From: Pseudomonas sp. PDM18
GTDB lineage: Bacteria; Pseudomonadota; Gammaproteobacteria; Pseudomonadales; Pseudomonadaceae
DNA length: 64,000 nucleotides
Assembly (NCBI RefSeq): GCF_014852585.1
Contig: NZ_JACVBX010000004.1
Location: 186,001-250,000, forward strand
Direction of reading: 5' to 3'
This document shows, one piece after another, positions 37,074 to 45,977 of this stretch (its first letter is position 1; every line of letters starts with the position of its first letter). The position numbers and the translations under genes are program-made. The notes below the pieces were generated by a model. It had not been told where the DNA came from. It did not search any database and saw only the letters and a list, made by a program, of their open reading frames with translations.

Positions 37074-39293
37074 ATGAGCTTCGACGCCGATGACGAAATC
37101 CTCCAGGACTTCCTGGTGGAGGCCGGCGAGATTCTCGAGCTACTGTCCGAACAACTGGTCGAGCTGGAAAGCCGCCCGGATGACATGGACCTGCTCAACG
37201 CAATCTTCCGTGGGTTCCATACCGTCAAAGGTGGTGCCGGCTTCCTCCAGCTGAATGCGCTGGTGGAGTGCTGCCACATCGCCGAGAACGTGTTCGACAT
37301 GCTGCGCAAGGGCGAACGCCGCGTGGATGCCGAACTGATGGACGTGATGCTGCAGGCGCTGGATACCGTCAACGTCATGTTCCAGCAGGTACGTGACGCT
37401 GAGGAGCCGACGCCGGCGACTCCCGAGCTGCTGGCCGCGCTGTCGCGCCTGGCTGATCCGCACGCCGCTCCTGCCGAAGCTCCCGCTGCGGCTGTCGCCG
37501 AGCCTGTCGTGGAAGAAGCTCCCGCCGCTACCGCCGCTTATGGCGACATCACCGACGCCGAGTTCGAACAGCTGATGGATGCCCTCGAGCCTGCGGCCGA
37601 GGCGCCTGCCGCGCCGGTTGGCAGCGGCGGCGACGACATTACCGACGACGAATTCGAAGCACTGCTCGACCAGTTGCATGGCAAGGGCCAGTTCAGCGCT
37701 GCTGCCAAGGAGCCCGTCAGCGCGGCTCCGGCTCCGGTCGCCGAGACGCCGGCCGCCGGTGCTGGCGACGAGATCAGCGACGACGAGTTCGAAGCGCTGC
37801 TCGACCAACTGCACGGCAAGGGCCAGTTCACTGGAGCGAAGGAAGAAGCCCCTGCTCCCGTCGAGGCTGTTGCTGAAACCAAGCCCGAGGAAGCTCCAGC
37901 TGCCGGCGGCGACGACAACATCACCGACGACGAATTCGAGAAGCTGCTCGACGAGCTTCACGGCAAGGGCCAGTTCACTGGTGCTAAGGAAGAGCCGGTC
38001 GCGGCCGCCAAGCCCGCTACGGCCGTGCCCGCTGCCAAACCCGCTGCCGCTCCAGCGCCGACCGCTGCCGCCAAGCTTGCGCCGGCCAAGCCCGCCGCTG
38101 CGGCTGCGGAGAAGCCGGCCAACGAAGCAGAAACCACCGTGCGCGTGGACACCGCCCGCCTGGACGAGATCATGAACATGGTCGGCGAACTGGTGCTGGT
38201 GCGTAACCGCCTGGTGCGTCTGGGGCTGAACAGTGGCGACGAGGCGATGGCCAAGGCCGTCTCCAACCTCGACGTGGTCACCGCCGACCTGCAGTCGTCG
38301 GTCATGAAGACCCGCATGCAGCCGATCAAGAAAGTCTTCGGCCGCTTCCCGCGCCAGGTCCGCGATCTGGCGCGCAACCTCAAGAAAGAGATCAACCTCG
38401 AGCTGATCGGCGAAGAGACCGACCTGGACAAGAACCTGGTCGAGGCCCTGGCCGACCCGCTGGTGCACCTGGTACGCAACGCGGTGGACCACGGCATCGA
38501 GGGCCCCGACGAGCGCGAGGCCGCCGGCAAGTCGCGTTCGGGCAAGGTGGTGCTGTCCGCCGAGCAGGAAGGCGACCACATCCTGCTGTCGATCTCCGAC
38601 GACGGCAAAGGCATGGACCCGGACATCCTGCGCGCCAAGGCCGTGGAGAAGGGCCTGCTGGACAAGGACGCGGCCGATCGCCTGTCCGAGTCCGACTGCT
38701 ACAACCTGATCTTCGCGCCGGGCTTCTCGACCAAGACCGAGATTTCCGACGTGTCCGGCCGCGGCGTCGGCATGGACGTGGTGAAGACCAAGATTTCCCA
38801 GCTCAACGGCATCATCAACATCTACTCGACCAAGGGCCAGGGCTCGAAGATCGTCATCAAGGTCCCGCTGACCCTGGCGATCATGCCGACCCTGATGGTG
38901 ATGCTGGGCAACCAGGCCTTCGCCTTCCCGCTGGTCAACGTCAACGAGATATTCCACCTCGACCTGTCGAACACCAACGTGGTCGACGGTCAGGAAGTGG
39001 TGATCGTCCGCGACAAGGCCCTGCCGTTGTTCTACCTCAAGCGCTGGCTGGTGCCGGGCGCGCAGTATGACGAGCCGGGCGAGGGCCACGTGGTGATCCT
39101 CTCCGTGGGCACCCAGCGCATCGGCTTCGTGGTCGACCAGTTGGTGGGCCAGGAAGAAGTAGTGATCAAGCCGCTGGGCAAGATGCTACAGGGCACGCCG
39201 GGCATGGCCGGGGCGACCATTACCGGAGACGGGCGCATCGCGCTGATCCTCGACGTGCCGAGCATGCTCAAGCGCTACGCCCGTCGTATCTGA
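37074..39293 (+). CDS. cheA: Chemotaxis histidine kinase CheA (with repeated linker motif)
   Basis: A 739-residue array kinase that phosphorylates CheY and CheB. P1 has phospho-histidine H49 in FHTVKGGAGF. P3 dimerisation, P4 ATPase (LVRNAVDHGIE, DDGKGMDP) and P5 CheW-like domain are intact (about 345-739). In place of an ordinary P2 domain, residues 130-345 form an Ala/Pro-rich linker with a 21-residue motif repeated three times (about 187-207, 232-252 and 281-301; core DDEFEALLDQLHGKGQF) and a degenerate first copy (about 158-172). A similar acidic-helix repeat is known in some Pseudomonas CheA. Confidence 0.96.
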   Translation: MSFDADDEILQDFLVEAGEILELLSEQLVELESRPDDMDLLNAIFRGFHTVKGGAGFLQLNALVECCHIAENVFDMLRKGERRVDAELMDVMLQALDTVNVMFQQVRDAEEPTPATPELLAALSRLADPHAAPAEAPAAAVAEPVVEEAPAATAAYGDITDAEFEQLMDALEPAAEAPAAPVGSGGDDITDDEFEALLDQLHGKGQFSAAAKEPVSAAPAPVAETPAAGAGDEISDDEFEALLDQLHGKGQFTGAKEEAPAPVEAVAETKPEEAPAAGGDDNITDDEFEKLLDELHGKGQFTGAKEEPVAAAKPATAVPAAKPAAAPAPTAAAKLAPAKPAAAAAEKPANEAETTVRVDTARLDEIMNMVGELVLVRNRLVRLGLNSGDEAMAKAVSNLDVVTADLQSSVMKTRMQPIKKVFGRFPRQVRDLARNLKKEINLELIGEETDLDKNLVEALADPLVHLVRNAVDHGIEGPDEREAAGKSRSGKVVLSAEQEGDHILLSISDDGKGMDPDILRAKAVEKGLLDKDAADRLSESDCYNLIFAPGFSTKTEISDVSGRGVGMDVVKTKISQLNGIINIYSTKGQGSKIVIKVPLTLAIMPTLMVMLGNQAFAFPLVNVNEIFHLDLSNTNVVDGQEVVIVRDKALPLFYLKRWLVPGAQYDEPGEGHVVILSVGTQRIGFVVDQLVGQEEVVIKPLGKMLQGTPGMAGATITGDGRIALILDVPSMLKRYARRI

Positions 39294-39365
39294 CCGCCAT
39301 GGGCGGGACGTGGGACGACCCCGCGCCCGCCCGTGTGATGGAAGAAGTTTTTTTCAGGAGTGTCT

Positions 39366-40484
39366 ATGGCTGTCAAAGTCCTGGTGGTGGACGATTCGGG
39401 GTTCTTCCGCCGCCGCGTCTCGGAGATTCTTTCGGCTGACCCGCAGATCCAGGTGGTCGGCACGGCAACCAACGGCCGGGAGGCGATCGATCAGGCGCTG
39501 GCGCTCAAGCCCGACGTGATCACCATGGACTACGAGATGCCACTGATGGATGGCATCACTGCCGTGCGGACCATCATGCAGCGCTGCCCGACGCCGGTCC
39601 TGATGTTCTCCTCGCTGACCCACGAGGGCGCGCGGGTGACCCTGGACGCGCTGGACGCCGGCGCCGTCGATTACCTGCCGAAGAATTTCGAGGACATCTC
39701 GCGCAACCCGGACAAGGTCCGCCAACTGCTGTGCGAGAAGGTCCACACCATCGCCAAGAGCAACCGCCGCTTCGCCGCGTACTCTTCGTACTCGTCGAGC
39801 CCGGCCGCACCGGCTTCGGCTCCCGCTGCCGGCACCGCGCGCCCGGCCGCTCCCGCCTCGTCGGGCGCCAGCCACGCGCCGGCCGCTCCGACTCCGGCGA
39901 CTTCTGCCGCCCCAAAGCGTAAGCCCTACCGGCTGGTAGCCATCGGCACTTCGACCGGTGGGCCGGTGGCGCTGCAGCGGGTCCTGACCCAGCTGCCTGC
40001 CAACTTCCCCGCGCCGCTGGTGCTGATCCAGCACATGCCGGCGGCCTTCACCAAGGCTTTCGCCGAGCGCTTGGACAAGCTGTGCAAGATCACCGTCAAG
40101 GAAGCCGAGGATGGCGACCTCCTGCGTCCCGGTGTGGCCCTGCTCGCGCCCGGCGGCAAGCAGATGATGGTCGACGCCCGTGGCGCGATCCGCATACTGC
40201 CCGGTGACGAGCGCCTGAACTACAAGCCTTGCGTTGACGTGACCTTCGGTTCCGCGTCCAAGGCCTACGGCGACAAGGTCCTGGCGGTGGTCCTCACTGG
40301 CATGGGCGCTGACGGCCGCGAAGGCGCGCGCATGCTCAAGCAGGGCGGTGCCCAGGTGTGGGCGCAGGATGAAGCCAGCTGCGTGATCTACGGCATGCCC
40401 ATGGCGATCGCCAAGGCGGGCTTGGCCGACGCGGTGTACAGCCTGGACGACATCGGCCGCCACCTGACCGAGGCCTGCGGCTGA
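39366..40484 (+). CDS. cheB: Chemotaxis methylesterase/deamidase CheB
   Basis: A 372-residue response regulator enzyme that demethylates chemoreceptors. Receiver domain (about 1-120; [23 protein letters not shown]), an Ala/Pro/Ser-rich linker (about 140-185) and the methylesterase domain (about 190-372) with [13 protein letters not shown] (catalytic Ser), LIQHMP (His) and [11 protein letters not shown] (Asp). Start at ATG 39366 with CAGGAG before it; GTG at 39360 overlaps that site. It overlaps motC by one base. Confidence 0.97.
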   Translation: MAVKVLVVDDSGFFRRRVSEILSADPQIQVVGTATNGREAIDQALALKPDVITMDYEMPLMDGITAVRTIMQRCPTPVLMFSSLTHEGARVTLDALDAGAVDYLPKNFEDISRNPDKVRQLLCEKVHTIAKSNRRFAAYSSYSSSPAAPASAPAAGTARPAAPASSGASHAPAAPTPATSAAPKRKPYRLVAIGTSTGGPVALQRVLTQLPANFPAPLVLIQHMPAAFTKAFAERLDKLCKITVKEAEDGDLLRPGVALLAPGGKQMMVDARGAIRILPGDERLNYKPCVDVTFGSASKAYGDKVLAVVLTGMGADGREGARMLKQGGAQVWAQDEASCVIYGMPMAIAKAGLADAVYSLDDIGRHLTEACG

Positions 40485-41224
40485 TGGATGTCCTCAGCCT
40501 GGTCGGCCTGATCCTCGCGCTGGTTGCCATCATCGGTGGCAACTTCCTGGAGGGCGGACACGTCGGTGCCCTGGCCAACGGCCCGGCGGCACTGATCGTG
40601 GTGGGCGGCACCCTGGCCGCCGCGCTGCTGCAGACCCCGGTTGCGGTGCTCAAGCGCGCCCTGACCATGCTGCGCTGGATGGTCCTGCCGCCCAAGGTGG
40701 ACCTGGTCGGCGGCATCAATCATGTGGTCGGCTGGAGCATGACTGCGCGCAAGGAAGGCCTGCTGGGCCTGGAAACCGTCGCCGACGCCGAGCGCGACCC
40801 CTACGCGCGCAAAGGCCTGCAACTGCTGGTGGACGGCACCGAGCCCGAGGCCATCCGCAGCATCCTCGAAGTCGACCTGTTCAACCAGGAAAGCCGCGAC
40901 CTGGCGGCCGCCAAGGTCTTCGAGGCCATGGGGGGCTACTCGCCGACTATCGGTATCATCGGCGCGGTGATGGGGTTGATTCATGTGATGGGCAACCTCG
41001 CCGACCCCAGCCAGCTGGGCAGCGGGATCGCCGTCGCCTTCGTCGCCACCATCTACGGCGTGGGTCTGGCCAACCTGCTTCTGCTGCCCATCGGCAACAA
41101 GCTGAAAAGCATCGTGCTGCGCCAGTCCTGCTACCGCGAAATGCTCATGGAGGGTCTGCTGTCCATTGCCGAGGGCGAGAATCCCCGCTCCATCGAACTG
41201 AAGCTGCAAGGCTTCGTCGGCTGA
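40484..41224 (+). CDS. motC: Flagellar stator subunit MotC (MotA-like)
   Basis: A 246-residue membrane protein of the second Pseudomonas stator, MotCD, which gives torque under load and swarming. Four hydrophobic segments are seen (about 5-22, 30-52, 150-170 and 180-200) with a large cytosolic loop. The TIGIIGAVMGLIHVMGNL segment is the conserved pore-lining part. Its partner is encoded next. motAB is not in the window. Confidence 0.95.
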   Translation: MDVLSLVGLILALVAIIGGNFLEGGHVGALANGPAALIVVGGTLAAALLQTPVAVLKRALTMLRWMVLPPKVDLVGGINHVVGWSMTARKEGLLGLETVADAERDPYARKGLQLLVDGTEPEAIRSILEVDLFNQESRDLAAAKVFEAMGGYSPTIGIIGAVMGLIHVMGNLADPSQLGSGIAVAFVATIYGVGLANLLLLPIGNKLKSIVLRQSCYREMLMEGLLSIAEGENPRSIELKLQGFVG

Positions 41225-41234
41225 AGGGGAGGGG

Positions 41235-42122
41235 ATGCGCATGCCTCGCCGCAGACGTCATGAGGAACACGAGAATCATGAACGCTGGCTGGTGTCCTAC
41301 GCGGACTTCATCACCCTGCTGTTCGCCTTCTTCGTGGTGATGTACTCGATCTCCTCGATCAACGAGGGCAAGTACAAGATCCTCTCGGAAACCCTGACCG
41401 GCGTATTCAACCAGCCGGACCGCTCGATCCGTCCGATCCCTGTTGGCGAGGAGCGCCCGCGCACCCAGCAGCCGGACCAGTCGCTCAACGAGCCGCAGGA
41501 CGACGGCCAGACCCAGAGCAACCCCGATGCCTTGCAGCAGATCACCGACAGCGTGCGCCAGGCCTTCGGTGACCTGATCTCCACCAACCAGTTGTCGGTA
41601 CGCGGCAACGAGTTCTGGATCGAGATCACCCTCAATTCCAGCCTGCTGTTCCCCAGCGGCGACGCGATTCCCAATGATGCCGCCTTCGCGATCATCGAGA
41701 AGGTCGCCAGGATTCTGGCGCCGTACCGCAACCCGGTGCACGTCGAAGGTTTCACCGACAACGTGCCGATCCATAATTCGCAGTACCCGACCAATTGGGA
41801 ACTGTCCGCGGCCCGGGCCGCCAGCATCGTCCGCATGCTCGCTCAGGACGGCCTTGACGCCGGTCGGCTGGCGGCGGTGGGCTATGGCGAATTCCAGCCA
41901 GTGGCGGACAATGCCACGGCGGATGGCCGCGCACGCAACCGCCGGGTGGTGCTGGTAATCTCCCGCAACCTGGAGGTGCGCCGCAGCATCAGTGGAGTGG
42001 GCAGTGGCAAGGCGCAGCCGGATCCCGTGTTGCGGCATGCTGGCACGCAATCTGCACCAGTGATTGCCAGCGAGGCGCCCGGCAGTGGCGCCGTCAATTC
42101 TTCGTCATCGGCAGGGGACTGA
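41235..42122 (+). CDS. motD: Flagellar stator subunit MotD (MotB-like)
   Basis: A 295-residue stator protein. A short basic N-terminus is followed by one membrane segment at about 20-40 (WLVSYADFITLLFAFFVVMYSIS) containing the essential Asp of the proton path, a plug and linker region, and the OmpA-type peptidoglycan-binding domain (about 165-260: VEGFTDNVPI, NWELSAARAASIVRML). The tail is Ser/Ala/Pro-rich. Confidence 0.95.
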   Translation: MRMPRRRRHEEHENHERWLVSYADFITLLFAFFVVMYSISSINEGKYKILSETLTGVFNQPDRSIRPIPVGEERPRTQQPDQSLNEPQDDGQTQSNPDALQQITDSVRQAFGDLISTNQLSVRGNEFWIEITLNSSLLFPSGDAIPNDAAFAIIEKVARILAPYRNPVHVEGFTDNVPIHNSQYPTNWELSAARAASIVRMLAQDGLDAGRLAAVGYGEFQPVADNATADGRARNRRVVLVISRNLEVRRSISGVGSGKAQPDPVLRHAGTQSAPVIASEAPGSGAVNSSSSAGD

Positions 42123-42171
42123 ACGAGATGAACACCCTGATCCGATCCACGGCCTGCGGGGAGCCAGCACT

Positions 42172-42960
42172 ATGAAAGTCTGGGCGGTAGCCAACCAGAA
42201 AGGTGGCGTCGGCAAGACCACATCCTCGATCGCATTGGCAGGCCTGCTGGCGGATGCCGGCAAGCGCGTGCTGATCGTCGACCTGGACCCCCACGGCTCG
42301 ATGACCAGCTACTTCGGCCATGACCCGGACACCCTGGAGCACAGCGTGTTCGACCTGTTCCTGCACCAGGGCAACGTGCCCGAGGGGCTGCCCGAATCGC
42401 TGCTGCTGCCCACCAGCCACGAGAACATCCGCCTGCTGCCGTCGAGCACCGCGCTGGCCACCCTGGAGCGCCAGTCGCCCGGGCAGAACGGCCTGGGCCT
42501 GGTGATTGCCAAGAGCCTGGCGCAGCTGTGGAACGAATTCGACTACGCGATCATCGACAGCCCGCCGCTGCTGGGCGTGCTGATGGTCAACGCCATGGCG
42601 GCCAGCCAGCACCTGGTGATCCCGGTGCAGACCGAATTCCTCGCCCTCAAGGGCCTGGAGCGCATGGTCAACACGTTGAAGATGGTCAACCGCTCGCGCA
42701 AGCAGGCGCTGCCGTTCACCATCGTGCCGACCCTGTTCGACCGCCGTACCCAGGCGTCGCTGGGCACCCTGCGGGTGCTGCGCGATACCTACCCGGAAAC
42801 CCTCTGGCAGGCGTTCATCCCGGTGGATACCAAGCTGCGCGATGCCAGCCGCCTGGGCACGGTGCCCTCGCGCAACGACGGCAACAGCCGGGGCGTGATC
42901 GCCTACCGCGCGCTGCTGAAGCATCTGCTGGCCCATGTGCCGGCGAGCCAGGTAGCCTGA
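42172..42960 (+). CDS. parC: ParA-like ATPase ParC, polar placement of chemotaxis arrays
   Basis: A 262-residue ParA/Soj-type ATPase. Walker A QKGGVGKTTSSIALAG is at about 8-23, with VDLDPHGSMTSYFG and the Walker B IIDSPPLLGVL. In Vibrio the ParC and ParP proteins, encoded in the che operon, keep chemotaxis arrays at the poles; the same gene order here supports the names. The start at 42172 matches the conserved N-terminus; the frame is open upstream into motD. Confidence 0.9.
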   Translation: MKVWAVANQKGGVGKTTSSIALAGLLADAGKRVLIVDLDPHGSMTSYFGHDPDTLEHSVFDLFLHQGNVPEGLPESLLLPTSHENIRLLPSSTALATLERQSPGQNGLGLVIAKSLAQLWNEFDYAIIDSPPLLGVLMVNAMAASQHLVIPVQTEFLALKGLERMVNTLKMVNRSRKQALPFTIVPTLFDRRTQASLGTLRVLRDTYPETLWQAFIPVDTKLRDASRLGTVPSRNDGNSRGVIAYRALLKHLLAHVPASQVA

Positions 42961-43057
42961 AGATGGCAGGCCTGAACAAAAGAATCCGACAGATGCGCTC
43001 AAGAGCGGCGCGTCCGCTGCCGATAGGCTGGACAGTCACCTTGCGCGGTTATCCATC

Positions 43058-44017
43058 ATGAGTCGTTCCGCTACCGCCACTCGCCCCCAGCTCGCGCTGC
43101 AGTCCTACCTGGACGCACTGCTGCAGGAGGCCACTTTCGAAGACTTCGCTCCGGAACCGGTAGCGCAGCCTGTCGCCACGCCCGTCGCTCCGGCTCCGGT
43201 TGTTCCGGTCGCGCTGGTGGTCAGCGAGCCGGTCGTTCCGCTCACTGCCGAGCCCCAGGCTGCTGTCGCGCAGGCGCCGAAAGCCAGCGTCAGCCTCGAC
43301 GAATTCGAAGCGGCCGTGCTCGAAGAGCAGGTCCGCGATGCACGCCTGAACGTGGCCACCCGTGCACCGGTTGCCCAGACTCCGGTGGCCGAACTGCGTC
43401 TGCCCGAGCCCGCAGCTCCAGTCATCGAAGCGCCCGTTGCCGATGCTCCCGTCGCCGACGAACCGCCGGCGCAACTGGGCCAGGTGATCGACCTGCACCA
43501 GCCCGGCAGCGCCGAGATGCCTGTCGCACCGCTCAAGCTGCTCGACGACGGTCGCCCGGTATGGGCCGCCGAGCCCTTCGAGTGCCTGCTGTTCGACGTC
43601 GCCGGATTGACCCTGGCCGTGCCGCTGGTTTGCCTGGGCTCCATTTATCCACTGGCGGGGCACGACCTGACCCCGCTGTTCGGCCAGCCCGACTGGTTCC
43701 TCGGCATCCTGCCGGGCCAGAACGGCAACCTGAAGGTACTCGACACCGCGCGCTGGGTGATGCCCGAGCGGTACCGCGACGATTACCGCGAGGGGCTGCA
43801 GTACGTGATTTCCGTGCAGGGTTACGAGTGGGGGCTGGCCGTGCATCAGGTCAGCCGCTCGGTGCGCCTGGACCCGTCCGAGGTGAAGTGGCGCAGCCAG
43901 CGCCAGCAACGCCCGTGGCTGGCCGGCACGGTGATCGACCAGATGTGCGCGCTGCTCGACGTCTCGGCCCTGGCCGAACTGATCGCCAGCGGCGCCACCA
44001 AGCGCATGCAGCCCTGA
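43058..44017 (+). CDS. parP: CheW-like array-localisation protein ParP
   Basis: A 319-residue protein with a disordered N-terminal half rich in Pro, Ala and Val (about 1-155) and a C-terminal CheW-like domain (about 165-310: FECLLFDVAGLTLAVPLVCLG, LGILPGQNGNLKVLD). In Vibrio ParP links CheA to ParC at the pole. Order parC-parP-cheW is kept. A 97-base gap after parC is filled by an unexplained open stretch without a gene. Confidence 0.88.
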   Translation: MSRSATATRPQLALQSYLDALLQEATFEDFAPEPVAQPVATPVAPAPVVPVALVVSEPVVPLTAEPQAAVAQAPKASVSLDEFEAAVLEEQVRDARLNVATRAPVAQTPVAELRLPEPAAPVIEAPVADAPVADEPPAQLGQVIDLHQPGSAEMPVAPLKLLDDGRPVWAAEPFECLLFDVAGLTLAVPLVCLGSIYPLAGHDLTPLFGQPDWFLGILPGQNGNLKVLDTARWVMPERYRDDYREGLQYVISVQGYEWGLAVHQVSRSVRLDPSEVKWRSQRQQRPWLAGTVIDQMCALLDVSALAELIASGATKRMQP

Positions 44018-44049
44018 GGCTGCGCGCAAGCAGATTTGCAAGACAACCT

Positions 44050-44069
44050 CCACGCCGCAGGCGGCGTGG
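44050..44069 (+). other. Intercistronic hairpin before cheW
   Basis: CCACGCCGC at 44050-44058 pairs perfectly with GCGGCGTGG at 44061-44069, with only AG between the arms. No T-run follows, so it is not a standard terminator. It lies 21 bases before cheW, just upstream of its ribosome site (GAGGGGA), and might affect mRNA stability or cheW translation. Confidence 0.6.
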
Positions 44070-44090
44070 AACCAGAAGAGGCGAGGGGAT

Positions 44091-44570
44091 ATGAAGAAAA
44101 CGTCAGCGCAAGGTGCCGAAGATCCGATTCTGCAGTGGGTCACCTTCCGCCTGGACAATGAGACCTACGGCATCAACGTGATGCAGGTCCAGGAAGTGCT
44201 GCGCTACACCGAGATCGCGCCGGTCCCGGGTGCCCCGAGTTACGTGCTGGGCATCATCAACCTGCGCGGCAACGTGGTCACCGTGATCGACACCCGCCAG
44301 CGCTTCGGCCTGGACCCGGCGCCGGTCTCGGACAACACCCGTATCGTCATCATCGAAGCCGACAAGCAGGTGGTGGGCATCCTGGTCGACAGCGTCGCCG
44401 AGGTCGTCTACTTGCGCCAGTCCGAGATCGAGACTGCGCCGAATGTCGGTAACGAGGAGTCGGCCAAGTTCATCCAGGGCGTCTGCAACAAGAATGGCGA
44501 ACTGCTGATCCTGGTCGAGCTGGACAAGATGATGACCGAGGAAGAGTGGTCGGAGCTGGAGAGCATCTGA
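44091..44570 (+). CDS. cheW: Chemotaxis coupling protein CheW
   Basis: A 159-residue adaptor that couples CheA to receptors. Conserved patterns are ITFRLDNETYGINVMQVQEV-like (here VTFRLDNETYGINVMQVQEV), YVLGIINLRGNVVTVIDTR and VGILVDSVAEVV. The gene closes the core che operon and is followed one base later by the DUF2802 gene. Confidence 0.96.
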   Translation: MKKTSAQGAEDPILQWVTFRLDNETYGINVMQVQEVLRYTEIAPVPGAPSYVLGIINLRGNVVTVIDTRQRFGLDPAPVSDNTRIVIIEADKQVVGILVDSVAEVVYLRQSEIETAPNVGNEESAKFIQGVCNKNGELLILVELDKMMTEEEWSELESI

Positions 44571-44571
44571 G

Positions 44572-44979
44572 GTGCTGATCGCTCTGGTTGTGCTTGGCAT
44601 CGCCTGTGCGGGCCTCGCGATGGCCTGCGTCTGGCTGTCCGGTCGGCAGCGCGCCCAGGAAGCCCAGGCGGTGCAGCTGGCCAAGCAACTGGCGGTGTTC
44701 GAGCAGCGCTTGAAGGAACAGGGCAAGCGCATCGAGTCTTACCAGCAGATCAACATCCGCATGGGCGAAGAGCTGCGTGAGCTGAACAAGCAGGTCGCAC
44801 CGCTGCCCGAGCGCCTGGTGCGCATCGAGCAGCGTGATCCCACCAGCCTGTCCTTCAGCCAGGCGGCACGTTTGGTCGGCATGGGCGCCAGCCCTGAAGA
44901 CCTGACCCAGAGCTGTGGCTTGTCCCAGGCCGAAGCCGAACTGGTCGCCCGCCTGCATCAGGGCAAGGCGCGGGACTGA
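44572..44979 (+). CDS. DUF2802 family protein
   Basis: A 135-residue protein with an N-terminal membrane anchor (about 1-21), a helical coiled-coil stretch (about 25-75), and a C-terminal conserved part (ARLVGMGASPEDLTQSCGLSQAEAELVARLH), which looks like a small helix-turn-helix-like fold. It is regularly found after cheW in Pseudomonas, and its role is not established. GTG start next to the cheW stop. Confidence 0.85.
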   Translation: MLIALVVLGIACAGLAMACVWLSGRQRAQEAQAVQLAKQLAVFEQRLKEQGKRIESYQQINIRMGEELRELNKQVAPLPERLVRIEQRDPTSLSFSQAARLVGMGASPEDLTQSCGLSQAEAELVARLHQGKARD

Positions 44980-45131
44980 GCCCGCGTCGTCGCCTTATTT
45001 CGTGTTCCAGCCGTCTGTCGGGACTTCTCGTTAGTAGGAGTTTCACTACAGGCAATTAGGACTCGTCTGATAAGAATCGCGGCAATTCGTCGCTAAATTA
45101 GCCTCGTCAAAATTTTTTCGAGGCCATCGAT

Positions 45132-45629
45132 ATGGCGACCATTTCCCGTCGGGCCATGGTGCTGTGCTCGCACCCCGGCCGGCTGCTGAACTACAGCGTT
45201 TTGCTCAATCGCCTGGAGTTCTATCACCTGAGCCTCTGCCTGAACCTGGACGAAGTGCGAAAGGCGCTTGGCACCCGTCAGCGTTACAGCCTGTTCATCC
45301 ATGACGACTTCCGTCCCGGCCCCAACGAGCTGATGAGCCTGAAGGCGCTGAGTCGGAGCAACACCTTCCGTCAGTTCCTGCTGGTGGGGAGCTACAGTGC
45401 GGAGGAGCGGCGCGGCCTGATGCAATGGGCCTGGGCCAATCGCGTCCCGCTACTGGATGTGCTGGAGAAGCCGATTTCCCTGGCGCAGTTGCGCGAGGTC
45501 ACCGGCAGCATGGTGCTCTACCACAGCGAGGATGAGCAGCCGATCCGCAAGTCAGTGCGCGAGTTCAGTGACTTCGCCCCGGTTGGCGACCTTCCTCCTG
45601 CCCGCACCGGCTGCGAGTGCCGCGGCTGA
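45132..45629 (+). CDS. Degenerate receiver-like protein of unknown function
   Basis: A 165-residue protein not assigned to a named family. It aligns by pattern with a CheY-like receiver: a strand ending in HDDFRPGPNEL places D58 where the phospho-acceptor sits, S87 in LLVGSYS matches the switch Ser/Thr, and K113 in LEKPIS matches the conserved lysine before proline. The acidic pair that binds magnesium is missing (the N-terminal strand reads VLCSHP). The C-terminus (about 135-165) is variable. It follows the che operon after a 152-base AT-richer gap and is convergent with the next gene, only 6 bases apart. Confidence 0.65.
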   Translation: MATISRRAMVLCSHPGRLLNYSVLLNRLEFYHLSLCLNLDEVRKALGTRQRYSLFIHDDFRPGPNELMSLKALSRSNTFRQFLLVGSYSAEERRGLMQWAWANRVPLLDVLEKPISLAQLREVTGSMVLYHSEDEQPIRKSVREFSDFAPVGDLPPARTGCECRG

Positions 45630-45635
45630 GCAGGC

Positions 45636-45977
45636 TTACCGGCGCCGGGAATTGGGCCCTTCCAGCAGCAACGGCAGCGCGTCCGGCGGCGCTCCCGGCT
45701 TGTCGTTCAGCGGGCTCTTGCCCTTTAGATACCAAGCGAAGGCGATGATCTCGGCGATGGTGCGGTAGAGCGCCTCGGGAATCGCATCGCCCAGCTCCAG
45801 ACGCGCCAGCAGGCGCACCAGCTCGCCGTTCTCGTAGATCGGCACCTCGTGGTGTCGGGCGATGGCGAGGATGGTTTCCGCCAGTTCATCGTCGCCCTTG
45901 GCGGTGAGCGTCGGTGCGCTCTGCCCGTCGTAGTTGAGCGCGATGGCCTGGCGCGGCGTTTTCCTGGGCTTCTTCAT
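45636..45977 (-). CDS. FlhB C-terminal-domain paralogue (FlhX/FhlB-like export switch protein)
   Basis: A 113-residue protein matching only the cytosolic domain of FlhB that lies after the autocleavage site: AIALNYDGQSAPTLTAKGDDELAETILAIA and VPIYENGELVRLLARLELGDAIPEALYRTIAEIIAFAW. It lacks membrane segments and the NPTH site (TPRQ in its place). Such stand-alone FlhB-C proteins can partly replace the cleaved FlhB domain. Its start overlaps the FliK-like gene by 4 bases, so the two are a unit. Confidence 0.9.
   Translation of the reverse strand: MKKPRKTPRQAIALNYDGQSAPTLTAKGDDELAETILAIARHHEVPIYENGELVRLLARLELGDAIPEALYRTIAEIIAFAWYLKGKSPLNDKPGAPPDALPLLLEGPNSRRR

Noticed and set aside
37140-39089. 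Minus-strand open frame (649 residues) opposite cheA
   Set aside because: Antisense shadow; its apparent repeats come from the CheA linker repeats.
44980-45131. Sigma-28 promoter in the AT-richer gap before the receiver-like gene
   Set aside because: TAAATTAG and nearby boxes do not have the 11-base spacing or a GCCGAT-like -10 element.
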